Below, piece by piece: positions 1 through 11,633 of a stretch of 64,000 bases of DNA (positions are counted from its first letter, which is position 1; every line of letters starts with the position of its first letter). Location of the stretch: contig NC_081407.1 of the NCBI RefSeq assembly GCF_030272615.1, positions 147,871,744 to 147,935,743 of the forward strand. Direction: 5' to 3'. Both the position numbers and the translations under genes were made by a program. The DNA comes from Cryptomeria japonica. Its lineage: Eukaryota; Streptophyta; Pinopsida; Cupressales; Cupressaceae. Under the pieces are notes generated by a model. It was given only the letters and a program-made list of their open reading frames with translations, searched no databases and was not told the DNA's origin.

Positions 1-605
1 GAAGCTATGAAGTCCAGTAAGATAGAAGGTACTTATATTGTTTTTCCCCCATTAAGTGAAATAATTGATGAAGTGGTAAAGGAAGGTAATTTGAAGAATG
101 TACCTATATATTATGAGAATTATGATAAAAATGACCAAAGAGGTATAGACAAAGTTGTCATACAATATATGAGTGTTTATAGAAAAGCCTTGATAGAGTT
201 GTCATCTATGATTCCAAAGGCATTATATGATATTTTGGATGCCAAGAGGCATACGACCAACTTAGAGGGTGAGAGAATAAAAGAATATGTATTAATTAAT
301 TTGTGTTCTATCATTTCTAAGGATGAAGTTGATAGATTCTTAAAGATTACAAAAGATAGATTCTGAAGCAAAAAGAGAGTCAATAAGATCATGCTTAGTA
401 AAATAGATGAATTTTCTAAAGAGATAGGAGCAATTTTAAAATAATTTTTGAAAGAGCACAGATGTGAAGTAAATCTGGCTAAAGATGATACCCAACCGGA
501 AGAGTAGTCACATGAAGATACTTGCATTCTAGAAATACAAATAGAGGTTTTTGATGTATAGAAAGAACAACCAACTGAGAAAGTCATTCCCATAGAATAG
601 ATAAC
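1..605 (+). pseudogene. N5: fragment of an ORF2-like protein of the pol-less N family
   Basis: An open frame runs from the ATG at 7 to a TGA at 364-366. The same strand then keeps recognisable but stop-broken coding sequence to about 600. Residues about 17-119 match in pattern the second domain of N1 ORF2 (48130-48480): a start like PLSEIIDEV against PLDILLNEI, then a helix with MSVYRKALIE against MDMYKKFLME, then LYDILDAKR against LFKRLEARR. The sequence is much more diverged than N1, N2 and N3 are from one another, so it may be a third subfamily. The left part lies outside the window and the right end is cut at 606 by the N3 LTR. Function unknown. Confidence 0.55.
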
Positions 606-1408
606 TGTTAGGATTAATGATATTCCCAAAGATACTAAGAGGGGGGTGGTAAATCAATATCTAACCGGTTAACAGAATATTTGACCTTATTAAGTATTTT
701 GCATTCCAAAACAGTGTATCAGTAAACAAGAATTAATGCAGTAAACAAGAATAGTAAAGACAACATAGAAAACACACCATAACACAAGATGTTTAACGAG
801 GAAACCCGGTATGGGAAAACCTTGGTGGGATTTGTGACCCACAATATTTACTCACTGACCAATTAGTAAATATTACTTACAATGAGGGGCCTGCACATGC
901 AGGAAGGCCAACTACCTAGAGCTCACTGCTTCAATCTACAAAATGGAAGTTTCACTGACTTAAAAAATGGATTATGAAAATCCAATATAATGTACTACTA
1001 TAATTTAGCATCTTCTATGCTAGTTTCAGTATCGGTTTAAGCTCATACTATAACCATAAACCTTATACAAGATCTGCCTTAATATTCGCTCATCACTTCT
1101 CCTCTATCCTATCTCATATGTAAATGATTTACAAGATCTCATACATATATGAGTCTATTACAATATGCCATGTTGGCTTTACAAAAAGATATTTACAATT
1201 AAATACAATAAACAAAAGTTTGTTCCTGTCGGCTGGGATGCCGGTATACATTGTTGTCACTGTCAGTGAAGAGTCTATTGGTGCCGGTGCTTGCCGATGG
1301 TTTACCAAATGAATGTCGGGTGGCTTCTTGAAGGTTGCCAGTAGGTTTCTGGTAGGTTTCCATCAATGACAACACCATCATTTCTCACTAGAGTGTAGAA
1401 TGCTAACA
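606..1408 (-). repeat. N3 3' LTR
   Basis: This 803-bp LTR starts TGTTAGGA and ends GCTAACA in plus-strand reading. It is the same type as the N1 LTRs (801 and 796 bp) and the N2 LTR (58105-58898). Shared landmarks are the G tract and AATCAATATCTAACCGG near 640, the AACCCGGTATGGGAAAACC module near 801, the CACATGCAGGAAGGCC stretch near 893, and the flanking polypurine tract at 1409. The first 30 bases carry a small insertion relative to the other copies. Confidence 0.85.
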
Positions 1409-1435
1409 ATCTCCCCCTTTGGCATTGATGGCAAC
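1409..1435 (-). promoter_or_regulatory. N3 polypurine tract with the shared 3' block
   Basis: The minus strand reads GTTGCCATCAATGCC followed by AAAGGGGGAGAT, directly abutting the LTR. This is where plus-strand DNA synthesis would be primed. A second, similar block (CTCCCCCTTTGACATCAATG in plus reading) lies at 1552-1573. The same pair is found in N1, N2, N4, K3 and K4. Confidence 0.75.
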
Positions 1436-1684
1436 TCATGAGAAAAATCCAAAAATCTGTTCCAAAAAGTGAGGTCCAAAAATTTAACAAAAATGTGTGC
1501 TCCCCCTGAGTAGATGATCTCCTCTGAATAGCCATTTTTCTCTGTCCACTACTCCCCCTTTGACATCAATGACAAAGGTTGTCAAAAATTGTCAAATGAG
1601 TGCAGAATTTCACCTTGAAGTATGTAACCGATTGGTTACAATCTGAAATATGTCAATCAAAACAAAGTTTAAACTCTGTATGAA

Positions 1685-4600
1685 TCAACTATTTTCCTTC
1701 ATGGTTGCCTCAGTTCTTTGGATTGTATCGATGAGATGATGCATATTCTCCTCCGGTGACTTTTTCCCTTGAATTAATGCCTCAGAGATATATTTCCTTA
1801 GAGAGATAAGGTTGTCTAATTTAGGACTGAGTTTGTGCTTAATCTCTCTGGCATTTGCCTTGATTCTTTCTTTCTCTTTCTTTATTTTCTCCATCTTTTC
1901 CTCAAATACTGCTATCTCTTGCTCAATAACTGATATAGGTTCAGATGAGCCAATGATATTATCAGCTATATCATCTATCTCTTTTTGTACTGTGCTTATT
2001 TTCTTTTCAATATCTTGTGTTAACAGATGTGGCTTGCATGTGTCCCTGTATAGTTCCTTGTACTCCAAAGTTGTTTTATTTAATGGTGGTAAAAGTGTGT
2101 TAATGTGTTCCGTGCACTTATTTATTGTTTCCTCAAAGAATTTTTCTTTTTCCTTTTCCATTTTCTCTTTGAATGTTTCCTCATTTATTTGATCAACTAT
2201 TAAAATATTTCTAGTAATGAATTTAGACAACGTGTCTAACTGACTTAAAGAATCCTTTACTTGATCTAAATTGCATTTTGGTGCAATCATCTTAAGAATA
2301 GGAATAGTGTCATCAATTGCCTTATAGGCCAATGCTTTACAATCCATTATCTTCTTTATTGAGTCTAGAAGTACTTTTGTCACATTTGTAGGTCTGAATT
2401 CACTCAATGGAGTACCAGATGTCTGACCAACTATCTTTACTATCTCAATTCTTGTAGTACTAGTAACCAATTTGCTTGAATCAACCTCCGGAGGATCAAT
2501 CTGAGTTTGCATTTCAACTAGCAATGGTCTGGGCTTCTCATTGATTACCATTTGTACTATCTCAATGTGTACCTGTGTATCTGCCAGTTTCTGTGTTGGT
2601 TTCTCAGTGTTATCAGTTGTCAGTATCTTTGTGTTATCCACTACCAATATCCCTATCTCTGTCGGTTTCTCCGTGCCAGCATCTACACTACCAGTATTTG
2701 TTTCACTCTCCAAAGGTTGCTCTGTATGCATTGTTTGCTTTATTTGCTCTGCTTGTATTCCAAGCTCTGCTTGTATTCCAACCTCAATATTTTATGTCGG
2801 TTTCTCTTTAATGTTTTTAGTGTTAGCAATATTATTTTTCACCTCAATGCTATCCTTGTCCACTACTATGTTCACTTCCTGAGTATCAATGTTCATGGTG
2901 AATAACATTTCTAACTTAGGGTTAGTGTCCTCGTGTGTTGTGTCAACATTTTCAATAGTCGGTATGTCCTCAGTATGTATTGGTGTAGTAACCAAAGGTG
3001 GTGGTAGGTTGTCAGTTACTTTTATGTTTGGTAATCCACCAACTTTACCTTTTCCTTTGTCTTTGTCCTTTTGATAAACCTTGAAAGTTTTCTTAGGTCT
3101 GTTCAACTCTTCCTGTTTTTCCTTCTCTACAAAAAATATATCCCACTTGTTTGTTATTTCCTCTGCAATTTCATTGACTCTACCAGCCATTAGGCTCACA
3201 TGTCGGTGACCGCTTGCAAAAAATGATCTATTAGCTCTACTAGTTAGTTCATCAATCTCCTCTACAAAGTTAACCAGATGTACTGCTAGAAGTTTTTCAA
3301 TCTTGAGTTTCTTATCTAGCTCCATAACTACAATCCTCTTAGCATCTAACCTTCTGTACAATTCATTAGGCAAATCATCTACAACTTCTATTAACACTTT
3401 CTTGTAAATGTCAAGATGCAGAATAATGTTGCTCTCAATACTTTCCCTTTCTGCATCAGTGAACGTATTATACAATTTGATCACATTTGATAAATTGTCA
3501 TCATCAGTGATTTCACTCAATAAGTTATCCAGAGGTGGTATAACCTATTGTTGTTTCTTCTTAGGTATCAACTTCCTTGCTGGTTGTCTTACTGTCTGTT
3601 GCTTGTGCCTTGTTGTTCTTGTTTTCTTGGGTGGAGGAGAGGGTATCGGTGAGGGTTTTCTCTTCCTATCAACTCTCTTAAACTCATCAGGTATCTCATT
3701 GTCAGATGATGTACCAACTAGTGAGATGTGTGCCTCTAGTTGTAATCCTTCTAGGTCACTTTCCTTTATTCCAGTTATGTTCATGATATTTTCTTTTATT
3801 TCCTTTACTTGATTTGATGCACTCCTTATGTACTTTTCTCTTTTCTTTCTTTGTTTCAATGTTTGTACACCACTTCCAATTGTTTCTGCATTACCAAAAA
3901 CCTTTTCTGTGGGTTCTCTACATGCTTCTAATAGGGCTTTAGCATAAGTTTCAATAATGTTTACATCTGCCTCATACCCCATTTCAGTTATCCATACAGT
4001 TCTAGGAAGAACTGCGTCCATCCATATTTCATCCTTTTTAATCATAAAACATATTTCTTTGTTGTAATTGTCTACTACACTCTGTGGTAGTCTCACCTTG
4101 GTTTTCATTTTTTCTTGGAAGGTTTTAAAATACTCTATTATTTTGTTTTCTTTATCAATGCCCATGTCGGTGAAGATTTCTAGCAATTTTTTGCCTACCA
4201 GCATATCATATCCAAAATCTTTCTTTCCAATGCTGGGAACTTCTTTTGTAAAATATAACATAAGACATACCAAAATATTGCCAAAACGAAATGTTCCTTT
4301 CTTATGTCCTTTTATCTTTTTCAGGTTGACTATTAATTCATCCTTTAGACACTCACATACATCTATTTTTGCATCATTATTCACCATATCATTAGCACTT
4401 TTAATGCAAAGAATAGAAACTGAATTGAGTCAGTCTGCATGTGTAGTCTTGTAGCCTAAGATCATGCTTATGAATCTGACATTTACATCCTTGATGTCAT
4501 TTACTCTCAGGGATCTGCTATCATATGTTCCTCTAGGTCATGACTGTGTTGTTAGGTACCTTCTTAGTCTTATCTGGCCTGCTACCAGTGGAGGGTATAT

Positions 4601-5023
4601 CTGCCACTGCCCTAATTGCTTCCTTAGTAATTTTGCAAACTAAATCTAACCAAATAAATTATCCATGACCCTGCTAAGGACAATTCTCACTACCTCCTTA
4701 GGAAATTCAGGGATGTCCAAGATTTCCACAAAACCTAAAGTTTCAATTACCTTGTGTTTGGGTTTGACATTTCCATTTTCATCACAGATAACAGTTTTAA
4801 ACATCTTCAACACTTCCTCAAAACCTAATTCCTCAATATTACCGTGAATATAAATTCTAGGGTCTTCAGCATAAGCAACACCTTTAGGAAATTTTGAAAA
4901 TGCGCCTATAGAATCATCTTGCTTAGCTATTTCGGGAATGATCTTAAAAATGGGCCTAGGGCATTTCACAACTTCCACAACAGTAGGGTTTGCAATAAAT
5001 TCCGAAGCAGAAGAGGAAGCCAT
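1685..5023 (-). pseudogene. N3 ORF2, uncharacterised protein of the pol-less family
   Basis: The start is the ATG at 5021-5023 (MASSSASEF), aligned with MASTSAIEY of N1 and N2. From 4387 to 1685 one frame is kept for about 900 codons with two in-frame stops (3545 and 2792). Between about 4665 and 4510 two compensating frameshifts disturb it. Parts in order: an N-terminal domain; a conserved central block with MILGYK, DVCECLKDEL and FRFGNILVCL; a Lys/Arg-rich linker near 3550-3700; a second helical domain; a Lys-rich KVYQKDKDKGKGKVGG stretch; a variable Thr/Pro-rich region; a C-terminal coiled coil. No reverse transcriptase, protease or integrase motif is present. I do not recognise the family and the molecular role is unknown. 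Confidence 0.75.
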
Positions 5024-5325
5024 TGAAAAATACCTTAAGCTGCCTGATAATGGTTGAGTGCTTGAGAGAAATAGCTTTACTTCTTCACCTTGGATGCCTT
5101 CACTTAGATTTCATGCTCTCTAAAAGTTTGAATGCTCAATGAATTTAAAAAGAGGGAAAACCGATGATTTATAATGTCTTTTCTTCCATCAACCACATTA
5201 AATGCTTGCCGGTTAAGTGAAACTTAACACATCTGCCAGTAGAAAAGAAATATATCTTCTCACCATCTACCAAGGGTAATTTGCATGATATTCAACTTGC
5301 TGTAATACCCCCAAAGGGTTAGTTT

Positions 5326-6318
5326 TTAGTTGGATGAAGAATCTCCTGTTGGTGGAGTAATACTTCGTTCTATTGGTGAAGGAATAGTCTCATCAACATT
5401 CTGATCTGTCTTTCTAATCCATTGTCTTGAAAATTCTTTCTTTACCTCATCAAACTTTTCTTTTCCTTTCAAACTGGGTCCTTTATTGTTTGTTGGTGAA
5501 GTCTTGCTTCTACAAAATTTTGCAATATGTCCAATCTTGTTACAAGCATAACAAGTCACATTATTCTTTTGAATAGCCTTTCCATATCCTATGCCGGTTT
5601 GTGTTCTGTGTTGATTAGATAAGTGCGCAAATCTTCCACAAACATAACATCTTACATTCATTCTGTAGTTTTCTGAATTGTGACCAATTTTGTTGCATTT
5701 GGAACATTGACCAGTGGGTGCATTAATGTTCTGATTGTTTCTAGATCTACACTAATTTTCTCTATGACCATACTTTTTATAGTTAAAGCGTTTCCCATTA
5801 AATTTGTAAGCATTAGGTTGTCTTACCGGTTTACTATGATCATGATTGTTTGCAATACTAGAACTTTCTCCAACTTCAAATCCAAGTCAGTATCTCCATT
5901 AGGTTTCTGACTTTTCAGCATATCATCAAGTTCTTCTAAACTTTTCTTGAATTTATCTTTATGTTGATCTGCAGTAGCCAACTCATTTTCCAGAATTCCC
6001 ATTTGTCTCATAAGTTTAATTTTATCATGTTGCATGTGAATCAAATCTATCTTCAACATGTCATTTTCACGACTGAGTCTTAGATTTTCATTTCCAACAT
6101 CATTGAGTCTCCTAGTCAAGTCATCTTCATTCTTATTTCTGTCTTCAATGTCTTTATAAAATCTCATAGTCATGTCTTGCATTTCATTCCTCATAGTCAT
6201 GTTTTCTTGCCTCATCTTGTTTACAAGCTCATTAAGAGTTTCCTTTTCATCATCATCACTTTGCATCTTCTCATGAAGTTCTTTTCTCTTATTTCTAGCA
6301 ATAGTAAGATTCTTGAAG
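5326..6318 (-). pseudogene. N3 ORF1, coiled coil plus zinc knuckles (gag C-terminal half), 5' truncated
   Basis: The minus strand encodes a long charged coiled coil (6318 to about 5890) followed by a zinc-knuckle array (5820-5500). Knuckle positions match N1 ORF1: the fourth, CYACNKIGHIAKFC, is a perfect CX2CX4HX4C, while the others have lost one or more ligands (for example CYVCGRFAHLSNQH). A frameshift near 5825-5850 separates coiled coil and knuckles. The natural stop is at 5326 after a Ser-rich tail. The N-terminus is missing because the sequence switches to K1 at 6318/6319. A nucleic-acid-binding gag-type role is inferred. Confidence 0.7.
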
Positions 6319-7665
6319 CTTGCCTTCCAAAGTGTTTGCACCCTTAGGTACACTTACTGCAGTGCCATTAGAACCCATTGCCATAGTCTTCTTTACTGCT
6401 CGTTCAGATGGTGGGGATGAAGTGATAGTTGCTTTCTTCTTTGAAACAAAAGAAATATTACACTGAGCAATGCATGCATCAAGTTGAAACAAAGTACCTC
6501 TCCTAGTACCTTTAGTAAACACCATAAAACCTCTCATCATCTTGCATCCATCTTTCGAAAAGACAACTTGCACACCTACATCATTCAGCATACTTATAGA
6601 TAATAGGTTTCGTGCCAAACCTAGAATGTGCATAGCTCCATTGATTCCCTTTACTCATCCATCAGGAAATCTGATAGTGACCCTTCCGCATCCAACTATC
6701 TTTAGGTGAGAATCATCACCCAAGTACACCTTTCCACCATCAAACTCTTCATATTTTGAGAACCAGTTTCGATGAGAGGTCATGTGAAAAGAAGCACCCG
6801 AGTCTACCAACCACACATCATCAGATGCATGGGCTGCCAAAGTTGTAATAAAAGTATCTCCATCTTCTTGAGATTTTTTGGAAGCTGAATCTGAGCCTTT
6901 CTTCTTCTTCTTCGGTTCTTTGAAGTCCCTCTGGAAGTGCCCAGATTTATCATAGTTCCAACATTTCACCTTGGACTTTCCAGGAGTCTTAGAACTCCCA
7001 CGGGATTTGGATCTGCCCTTCTTTGACTTATTGTCATTCTACTTTCCTTTGTCATTAGATCTCCCGCGAACAGCAAGGGCTTCCTTAGATGAATCTAAAG
7101 TCTTTCTTCGCATCTCCTCAGATAGCAGCAAAGACACCACATCATCCATATGGAATGTGACTATAGTACTTCCGAGAGCCATCACAAGATGGTCCCACGA
7201 ATCCGACAAGGAACAAAGCAGGATCATACATCGATCCTCCTCCTCGATCTTGGCATCGGATGATGCCAACTGTGCAATCAATAAATTGAATGTGTTGAGA
7301 TGATCAGTTATGGATCCACCTTCCTCCATTCTTAAAGAATACAACTTCTTTCTCAGGAACAACTTATTCACCAGAGATTTGGCCTGATACACAGACCCAA
7401 GCCGTGTCCACAAAGAATTTGCAGTAGTCTCATCAAGAACATTCAGAAGAACGGCATCTGCTAGACAGAGTCTGATGAGACCCCTAGCCTTCCAATCCTT
7501 GACCTCCCAATCCACTAGAGATATCACTGCAGGTCTCACATCAAGTTTAGCAACCTCCCATAGATCATGGTCTTCAAGCATGTCTTCCATCTTGAGTTTC
7601 CACAACTTGAAATTAGTGCCATTAAATTTCTCCACCTCCATTCTACTATATGAGGAACTTGCCAT
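6319..7665 (-). pseudogene. K1 copia gag, protease and start of pre-integrase, truncated
   Basis: One minus-strand frame from the ATG at 7663-7665 (MASSSYSRMEVEKFNGTNF) to the junction has two in-frame stops (7039 and 6655) and no frameshift. Order: gag capsid region of the UBN2/copia type (KLWKLKMEDML); knuckle CWNYDKSGHFQRDF, a decayed CCHC with the second and last Cys replaced; Lys-rich linker; protease site WLVDSGASFHMT near 6795-6830; pre-integrase region with NLLSISML. Everything downstream (core integrase, RT, RNase H) is absent, replaced by N3 ORF1. The upstream start giving MGVFCAKHS is not used because family homology begins at MASSS. Confidence 0.85.
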
Positions 7666-7770
7666 CTCAATCTGCAAATAAGATTCAGAATGCTTTGCAC
7701 AAAAAACTCCCACTCAACTTGAGAATAGCTCAAAAAACCCTACCCAACAACTAGGATCAAAAGTTGATCA

Positions 7771-7783
7771 AGCTCTGATACCA
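7771..7783 (-). promoter_or_regulatory. K1 primer-binding site
   Basis: The minus strand reads TGGTATCAGAGCT two bases inside the LTR end. This is the standard plant initiator-methionine tRNA complement used to prime minus-strand DNA synthesis. Confidence 0.9.
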
Positions 7784-7785
7784 CT

Positions 7786-8508
7786 TGTAAGGAAACTTAG
7801 GTATGGAAACAACTTCCTACACTAATCTCTGGAGGAAAGTATTGTGCAAATTCTTTTAAATCCTTACAATTTCAGATTCATTAACTACTTTAACAAAGAT
7901 ATTGCAGCCATATACCATGCATATAGAAAATAGAGAATGACACAATGATTTACCCTGGGGAAAACCTTTCAGTAAAAAACCCCAACACTCCAAAACCTGC
8001 ACAATGTATTATCTTCAACACAACGGTTACAACACACTTGCAATCAAGTTCTTTCAGGAGACAATCGACACTTAAAGACAAATCTAGTAGCATGATATCA
8101 TACCAACAATACACTCTTTTTGTATCACAGTCTGTAACCCTAAAAAATGCTTATGCGCTTTCCTTTTTAGGGCAACTTCCAAAGATAGCCGTATTAGGGT
8201 TGTACACAATTGAGGAAGAGTGTATAGTACTCAACTTTATCAGTTGCCACATGTCTTGCATGTCTTCACCCATCATTGAAATCTTCTAGAAATAGCTCTT
8301 ACATGTCATAGGAATCCGTCATAACCGTTTCAGCCATGATCTCCTTACACACAATTCAAGATGCCAACACATCAAGTGGAGTGACACATCAACATGCCAA
8401 CTAGACATGTACACTCACACTTAATTACATTATTTGCAAGAAATACATTTTACAAAACAAATAATAAGAATAGGAATTATCCAAGGTTGACACACCTTAT
8501 TCCTAACA
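7786..8508 (-). repeat. K1 5' LTR
   Basis: This 723-bp LTR is bounded TGTAAGGAAAC at the primer-site side and CCTAACA at the other. It is not related to the N3 LTR at 606-1408. It interrupts the coding sequence of K2, which resumes at 8509 in frame for the motif KRIF-YLQGT. Confidence 0.8.
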
Positions 8509-9060
8509 AAAAGGATATTTTGATATTTGCAAGGAACAACTGAATATGGTTTATGGTACCCTAAAGATGATGAATTTACTTTAAGTGCATATACAAATAC
8601 AAATTGGGCAGGTGATGTTGATGACCAAAAGAGCACATCCAATGGAGCATTCTTTCTTGGGAAGAAGTTGGTTTCATGGATCAACAAGAAGCAATTGTGC
8701 ATTTCTTTATCTACTACTGAAGCTAGATATGTTGCAGTTGCAACTAATTGTACTCAGGTTCTATGGATGAAGAAGATGTTGAAAGATATGCAAGTGAGTT
8801 GTAATGATCCAGTAGTTATTCATTGTGATAACTCTATAGCTATTGACATATCAAAGAATCTGGCATTTCACTCCAAGACTAAGCATATATCAATCAATTA
8901 TAACTTTTTGAAGGAAAAGGTGGAAGCAAAAGAAGTCTGATTGGTTTATGTGAACACTAAAGAACAAATAACAGACATCTTCACTAAACTATTGTCCCAA
9001 GAATCATTTGAGTACTTGAGAGATAGATTGGGGGCTTCTACCCCTCGGATAGAGACTTAA
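8509..9060 (+). pseudogene. K2 copia RNase H and pol C-terminus
   Basis: The plus strand encodes the end of a copia polyprotein: YLQGTTEYGLWYPK, then RNase H landmarks WAGDVDDQKSTSNGAFFLG, SLSTTEARYVA and VIHCDNSIAIDISKN, then the usual tail KEQITDIFTK and LRDRLG. It stops with TAA at 9058-9060. There are two in-frame stops (8533-8535, TGA in the YLQGT motif, and 8938). The first RNase H carboxylate is changed (TNTNWAGD where K3 has TDVDWAGD), so it is inactive. Everything 5' of this is missing, cut by K1 and the K1/N3 rearrangement. It is close in sequence to K3. Confidence 0.85.
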
Positions 9061-9456
9061 ATGATGCAGATGTGCACCAGTCCAATATGCATTATTAGAG
9101 CTATCTTTTTCTCCGGATTGATAAAATAATTCTACTACTCAGGGGGAGTAGTCAGCCTTGATATTTAGAGTTTTTGTATTCTTCTTTATATCTATGTCAT
9201 ATCTTTGGCATTGCTATCAAAAGGGGAGGAATATATGTGAAAAACCATTGCTATTTATTTTTCAGATTCATTGCACTCCTTAGGGGGAGTTTGGTGGTAT
9301 TTGGTCTTTTGATTTAGATTTGGTTCAGAACTTTGTTGCTATATCATAATATGGGAGATTGTTGACTGTCTTTCATAAGGGGAGACTTGTTTGGCATTTC
9401 TTGGCACTTGGATGTTTTTCACATCTAGTGTTGCCATCAATGCCAAAGGGGGAGAT
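9061..9456 (+). other. K2 3' untranslated region with polypurine tract
   Basis: Non-coding. It contains several G-rich purine runs (CAGGGGGAGTAG at 9139, TTAGGGGGAGTTTGG at 9277, and a weak copy near 9206-9229). The terminal block at 9430-9456 reads GTTGCCATCAATGCC then AAAGGGGGAGAT, abutting the LTR. The repeated PPT-like runs are a feature of all the related elements in this window. Confidence 0.7.
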
Positions 9457-10640
9457 TGTTGGCAATATGATGGAATTGATTTGTGTTGCATTCATATTTT
9501 TTCATTGATGTCAACACTAGCTATTATGGTTGTTTACCGGTTTCCAGTAGAAGGATTGGATTGGGAAGATTATCAGTTGATTGTCACCGATATGATCTAG
9601 ATGCTGGAATAAGTTTGTATGGATGGTTCATATTCTTCTAAAGTATGTTACAATTAGTTGGTATTGACTTAATGATCAGATGCTATCTTATGTTCTAGTA
9701 AGCCTTCTTTGTAGGTTTGGTAAGGGTTTCACTAACAGAGCTTTATTGAAGATCTTTGATGTAATACATAAGTGGTGTTGGTGCATCTTCTAGAAGAGAT
9801 TCAAGATGCTGATCCTGATTGTGTTTGTGCCTTGACAGATTGGTTTCATTGCTTTGGCATGTGTGGATCTAATTTAGGTCAGGTACTATCTAGGTTATGG
9901 ACTGGTTCTCATGTAACGTGTTGGTGGATCCTCTGATACGATTTTGGGATGTTTTTTTTTTTGGATGATGTTTGTTTGGCCTTAGGACGACATTTTTTAT
10001 GATTTTATTTCAGGATTATGTAATGGATCTATTCAATTATCATTTGGGTGGCTGACCTAACTAGCTAGGTCCCGTGTTGGTATAAATATATGTAAGATCT
10101 CATTGTAGATCACATATGTATGTACAAGGAGAGAATAATGTAATAATAATTTGTGTAGAGGATTTGGTCGATCATAGGTGATTGAGTTGGGTTTATGTAA
10201 GAGGTTTTAGACCTTTGGTATTGAGATTAATCAGAACTGTAATCTGGCATCTTTGATGCTATCATAGGCAATTCTTCTTTCTGAATTGTTGTCCAAATAT
10301 CTTGAGGTGGTTTGCATCTTCTATAGTCAATGAGACTCCATTGTGATGAGTAGTGTGCCTTCCTACATGTGCAAGCCCCTATTGTAATCATATACTTTCT
10401 ACAAAAGTATCATCTGACTATGGGTAAGTTTTCCCAATGTGGTTTTTCCCTTTACCGGGTTTTCCACGTACAAATAATGGTATTCTATGTTATGGTTACA
10501 AGGTATTGACTCTCTGGTTTTCAATTATCCTTTAATGATTAATTAGTTATTTTGGTATATGGTTTTAGGTGCTTTAATTCACATAATTTGTTAACAATTG
10601 ATTCACCCCCCCTCTCAGTTGTTCACCGGTTATCCTAACA
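9457..10640 (+). repeat. K2 3' LTR
   Basis: This 1,184-bp LTR runs from TGTTGGCAATATG to CGGTTATCCTAACA. Visible parts are a TATA-like TATAAATATATG at 10081-10092, the shared GGTTTTTCCC...GGGTTTTCCACG module at 10440-10470, the CTACATGTGCAAGCCCC stretch near 10362, and the C-rich CACCCCCCCTCTCAG tract near 10604 just before the end. It sits inside the K3 3' LTR; flanking sequence resumes at 10641 with AACCCATAACACC, as in 38934-38946. Confidence 0.85.
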
Positions 10641-11293
10641 GGTCAAACCCATAACACCTAATTACAAAATTACATCACAAAATACATAAACCAACCATCA
10701 AACTAATATAATGACATAGATAGCATAACATGGACCTAAATCAAATCTCCAAGCACTCATCACCACCATAAATCTCGCCAAGACCAACCACAACATGTTA
10801 CACCACCAAAATACTGCATAACACAAAGAGTATCACCAAATCATGAAAATCATCAAAAACTCACACAATAATCAATGCAGATGACCAAGACAAATAGGAC
10901 ATGATTAGGAAACACCAACACCACTTATGCAATTCTTCATTGATCAACATGCTAACATTCAAGAATACTTAATAGTAGCAACTCGGATAAGAAAGATAGC
11001 TTCCAGAGCACCAAATCACGAACCACTTGAAATGAAGATACACACAAAGATCCAAAACATTCTCCCAAATCCACAACATAATATATAATCATACTGGAGC
11101 TCACTAGATCAGAAACCAGACTCTACCAGCAACATAACAAAAATACCAAAAAACCTCAAATACAATCACCGAAACAAGTGATATGATCAAGAAGACTTCC
11201 GGATCACTGAAACCAATTCTTTGTAACACCAAAACACAAGAATATGTTGACATCAATGAAAACAACATATCCTAGCAGAAAAAATATCCAACA
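10641..11293 (-). repeat. K3 3' LTR, partial
   Basis: The first part of this LTR matches 38934-39308 closely (AACCCATAACACCTAATTAC, CATAACATGGACCTAAATC). It ends TATCCAACA, followed directly by the polypurine tract. Sequence 10994-11293 is the LTR end that is missing from the other copy, where K6 interrupts. The remaining beginning of this LTR lies beyond K2 and is not in the window. I estimate a full LTR of about 1.28 kb by combining the two copies. Confidence 0.8.
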
Positions 11294-11460
11294 ATCTCCC
11301 CCTTTGGCATTGATGGCAACATATGAATGTGAAAAATAGTCAATGCAAAGGAATGAATCAACACCAACAAAATCCAACAACGTCCCCATAAGACTGCACA
11401 TAAAGCTTGAAAGATAATACACTTTTTCTCATGCTTCTCTCCCCCTTTGACAACAATGCC
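11294..11460 (-). promoter_or_regulatory. K3 polypurine tract and upstream second PPT-like block
   Basis: ATCTCCCCCTTT then GGCATTGATGGCAAC at 11294-11320 is the terminal tract in plus reading. A second copy, CTCCCCCTTTGACAACAATG, is at 11439-11460, about 145 bp away. This is the same arrangement as in N3, N4, K4, N1 and N2. Confidence 0.7.
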
Positions 11461-11633
11461 AAAGATATAAACTGATCATGCTTCTCTCCCCACTAGAAAG
11501 AGAAATATTTCTCCCTTAGAATAAATTCACACATCTGAAACTTAACTACTCTCAGCAAAGTAGCAAAATAAACTCATCAACCTGAAAAAAAGATAAGACT
11601 GTAAAATCCACTAGATTATTGCATTCAATGCAC

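Larger units (their letters stand above)
606..8508 (-). mobile_element. Chimeric LTR element: 3' part N3 (pol-less), 5' part K1 (copia)
   Basis: Read on the minus strand this has a 5' LTR (7786-8508), a primer site, copia gag, protease and the start of the pre-integrase region. It then switches abruptly at 6318/6319 into the middle of the coiled-coil ORF1 of the N family, followed by N-family ORF2, a polypurine tract and an N-type 3' LTR (606-1408). The two LTRs are unrelated in sequence, so this did not insert as one unit. The most likely origin is a deletion or recombination joining two minus-strand elements, one inserted in N5 and one in K2. The flanks do not match (ATAAC on the left, AAAAG on the right), which supports this. 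Confidence 0.75.

Noticed and set aside
8585-8770. Alternative frames over copia RNase H regions (also 11634-12251, 30137-30880)
   Set aside because: Shadows of the true pol frames, which carry the RNase H motifs.
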